Virus record (IMG/VR): IMGVR_UViG_3300028374_000036
Span: 1-33,979 of that record
Origin: a virus
Reading direction: 5' to 3' (one strand)
Length of the DNA: 33,979 bases
This document shows positions 32,513-33,979 of this stretch, piece by piece. A program made the position numbers and the translations under genes. The notes below the pieces were generated by a model, which was not told where the DNA came from, ran no database searches, and was given only the letters and a program-made list of their open reading frames with translations. The number at the start of each line of letters is the position of its first letter. Positions within the stretch are counted from its first letter, which is position 1.

Positions 32513-33718
32513 TCACGATTCTTCGTCGTCCCACCGAGGTGGGCGCAGGTGATTTAGATCGTTGGATACCCTTTCATAATTATCCTTTATGAGTGGATTC
32601 TCGATCTCATTGCCCCGTTCAGCCGTCTCACTACCTTCACGATAGTAATGGCGTCTGGTTTCGGGAACGTCTTGCTCATCAATGAATCCCCACCGGATAA
32701 GGTTGCGTTCGCGTTCTTCGACAGGTGTATGCTCGGCGGCAACAGCGCGATTCTCACGGCGTCTCTGGTCTGACACACGGAGGTAATGTTCGATCTCTTC
32801 CGGGGTGTACCCGTCAAAGTCGATTTCGCTTTCGAGTTCTTGCTGATACTGTGCCATCCGCTTGCGGCGGGCTTCTTCACGCCGGGCTTTCTCTTCTTCA
32901 CGGCGGCGAACATAAGACTCGTGGATCTTTTTACGGTGCTGTTCAATCACCAAATCGTGGTAGTCTTTACCTCCCTGAATGGAACGCTCCATCTGGTCGA
33001 GAAGTTCGTCCGCTGTTTCGTTGGTAATCTTGATCTGGTTGTCCTCTTGGATAAGGTTCGGACTCCGCCCTTCAAACAGTGCTTTACGTCTCTTGTCCCG
33101 TGTACGGATCTTTTTGCGATCCTTCTGGTCCATTTTTTTGACGTCTTTGGGTGCATGGGGACTTACGACGAACTTAGCCAAACCATACATCTGAAGGTAA
33201 CTAACTTCATCATCTTCGGTCGCGTTGAAATAGGTCCACAACCGCTGGTGCATATTAAGGCCCATCTGGTCAGTACCCGTAAACCCCGTGATCTTTGGGT
33301 CACAAAGGTTAGACCCTTTTGTCATTTGCCACATCTGGCGGCTCCGAGGACCATAACTGTACCCCTGCACCTGTTTGAGGCATTCGGCAGCCTTACCGTT
33401 GATACGGTTGGCGACAACAAGCAAGGCCACCAACACGGACTTAGGCATGTACCGATAGTGTTCCGCCAAGGTGGGGATCACCTCGTGGCGGTTAGGCAAG
33501 ACATTCGTGTGGTTGAAAAACAGGGTAGAGTACGCTAAGAAATAGCTAGCCGTATCTTCCCATTCATCCGACATGGAAAACGAATGCAGGTCCAGTAAAT
33601 TGTATTCGACTCGGTTGAGGGTCTTCAGGACAATAGGCACCCCACCGACCACTACCTCAGAGGTGAGGAAGCCCCTATAAAGCATGTTTTCAAGTGATTC
33701 GTAATCTTGTTTTGACAT
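32513..33718 (-). CDS. Tail-module protein upstream of the tape measure, possible hub/tail assembly protein (401 aa)
   Basis: Start ATG 33718 has a strong GGAGGGG ribosome site. The N-terminal domain (about 1-130: YRGFLTSEVVVGGVPIVLKT, LNRVEYNLLDLHS, YFLAYSTLFFNHT) has the look of tail-assembly or baseplate-hub-assembly proteins found before tape measures. The middle contains a basic stretch (KKMDQKDRKKIRTRDKRRKA). The C-terminal half is a long charged helix (SYVRRREEEKARREEARRKR), then a Tyr/Pro-rich end. Size and composition are unlike simple tail chaperones of about 100-250 residues, and I see no convincing frameshift site. It could be a chaperone for the tape measure or an equivalent of the T4 gp26/gp51 assembly group. 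Position is the main evidence. Confidence 0.6.
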   Translation of the reverse strand: MSKQDYESLENMLYRGFLTSEVVVGGVPIVLKTLNRVEYNLLDLHSFSMSDEWEDTASYFLAYSTLFFNHTNVLPNRHEVIPTLAEHYRYMPKSVLVALLVVANRINGKAAECLKQVQGYSYGPRSRQMWQMTKGSNLCDPKITGFTGTDQMGLNMHQRLWTYFNATEDDEVSYLQMYGLAKFVVSPHAPKDVKKMDQKDRKKIRTRDKRRKALFEGRSPNLIQEDNQIKITNETADELLDQMERSIQGGKDYHDLVIEQHRKKIHESYVRRREEEKARREEARRKRMAQYQQELESEIDFDGYTPEEIEHYLRVSDQRRRENRAVAAEHTPVEERERNLIRWGFIDEQDVPETRRHYYREGSETAERGNEIENPLIKDNYERVSNDLNHLRPPRWDDEES

Positions 33719-33735
33719 AGCCCCTCCACAGAAAA

Positions 33736-33979
33736 TTACGGGGACTCATCATATTCAGCGGCCTTCACCCCATAAGTGGTAGTTTTTTGGTGGCAAGTCT
33801 CACACAAGGTACGTCCATTGGATAATTCCCAGAGGTCCGAACAGTTAAGGGCTTCATTTACGGTCTCAATGTTGTTCTTTTTTAGGATGTAGGCAAAAGG
33901 CACTATGTGGTCCGCATTGAGGTTTCTTCCGGTATTGTCTCCGCACTTCACACACGCATAGTCGTTTTTATCATACAGC
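33736..33979 (-). CDS. HNH endonuclease (5' end beyond window)
   Basis: The frame is open to the right edge. A GTG at 33951 could be read as a start, but it lies inside the motif, since the codons before it read YAC and continue upstream without a stop. The visible 80 residues hold a complete HNH core: CVKC (Cys 9 and 12 counting from the first full codon), NADHIVPFA (His24), WELSNGRTLCETCHQK (Asn54, Cys59, Cys62, His63). The two cysteine pairs bind a structural zinc and the His/Asn/His set coordinates the catalytic metal. Such genes in phages are homing endonucleases or packaging-associated nickases. Location beside tail genes favours a free-standing mobile homing type, but the missing N-terminus prevents certainty. 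The gene ends 17 bases before the pre-tape-measure gene. Confidence 0.84.
   Translation of the reverse strand, partial: LYDKNDYACVKCGDNTGRNLNADHIVPFAYILKKNNIETVNEALNCSDLWELSNGRTLCETCHQKTTTYGVKAAEYDESP

Noticed and set aside
32587-33156. Second minus-strand frame, nearly continuous, inside the pre-tape-measure gene; considered as a programmed frameshift product
   Set aside because: It contains a stop at 32947-32949, is not in the -1 frame usual for tail chaperone slippage, and I saw no slippery heptamer. Its Ser/Lys/Arg-rich translation looks like a shadow.
32786-33538. 250-residue plus-strand frame opposite the pre-tape-measure gene
   Set aside because: It is the antisense shadow of a well-supported gene with a strong ribosome site. 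Its composition (Phe/Leu/His-rich) is typical of complement translations.

Overview
This window is a stretch of a tailed-phage genome and holds most of the tail and baseplate module of a myovirus-type (contractile-tail) phage. I conclude this from recognisable baseplate families in the expected order. They are a tape measure, a pair of tube-initiator-like paralogs, a gp27-like hub fused to a lytic transglycosylase, a gp5-like spike, then gp25/W-like, gp6/J-like and gp7/I-like wedge proteins. All 28 genes read on the minus strand and are packed tightly, with 1- to 4-base start/stop overlaps or gaps of only a few bases. Several structural proteins are very large (2322, 1201, 1141, 1100 and 724 residues), which suggests a large-genome phage. 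The sequence does not identify the host. No capsid, portal, terminase, sheath or tube gene is in the window; these probably lie beyond the right edge.

In transcription order (right to left), the window opens with an HNH endonuclease cut by the right edge. A 401-residue pre-tape-measure protein and the tape measure follow, then two homologous proteins placed like T4 gp48/gp54. A non-structural-looking block (25134-27388) comes next: four tandem small proteins from one diverged family, a cREC (cyclic-phosphate-processing receiver) protein and a small membrane protein. The hub-transglycosylase, a 63-residue protein and the spike come after. Past the spike is a candidate promoter, followed by a 135-residue acidic protein, a Gly/Ala/Val-rich protein with internal repeats, and a second auxiliary block (16738-18066) with a SLOG-fold protein, an unknown, a thioredoxin and another unknown. 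A hairpin with terminator-like shape separates that block from the giant 2322-residue protein. Two tiny helical proteins, a 724-residue virion protein, a 205-residue protein and the W-J-I wedge cluster then run to the left edge.

Two genes are open at the window edges. At the left edge a frame stays open from 1943 to base 1. It encodes an I-like tail protein followed by a PKD-like domain and about eleven roughly 20-residue repeats, with a strict 60-base period over the last 460 bases. At the right edge the HNH gene continues upstream of the window.

The best candidate for something undescribed is the four-member paralog family beside the cREC gene, together with the SLOG/thioredoxin block. These are two islands of predicted small-molecule, nucleotide or redox proteins embedded in a late tail operon. 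Their joint role is inference. Intergenic space is minimal: the largest gaps are about 60-80 bases, and no stretch over 300 bases lacks a gene. I saw no tRNA, CRISPR array, insertion sequence or attachment site.
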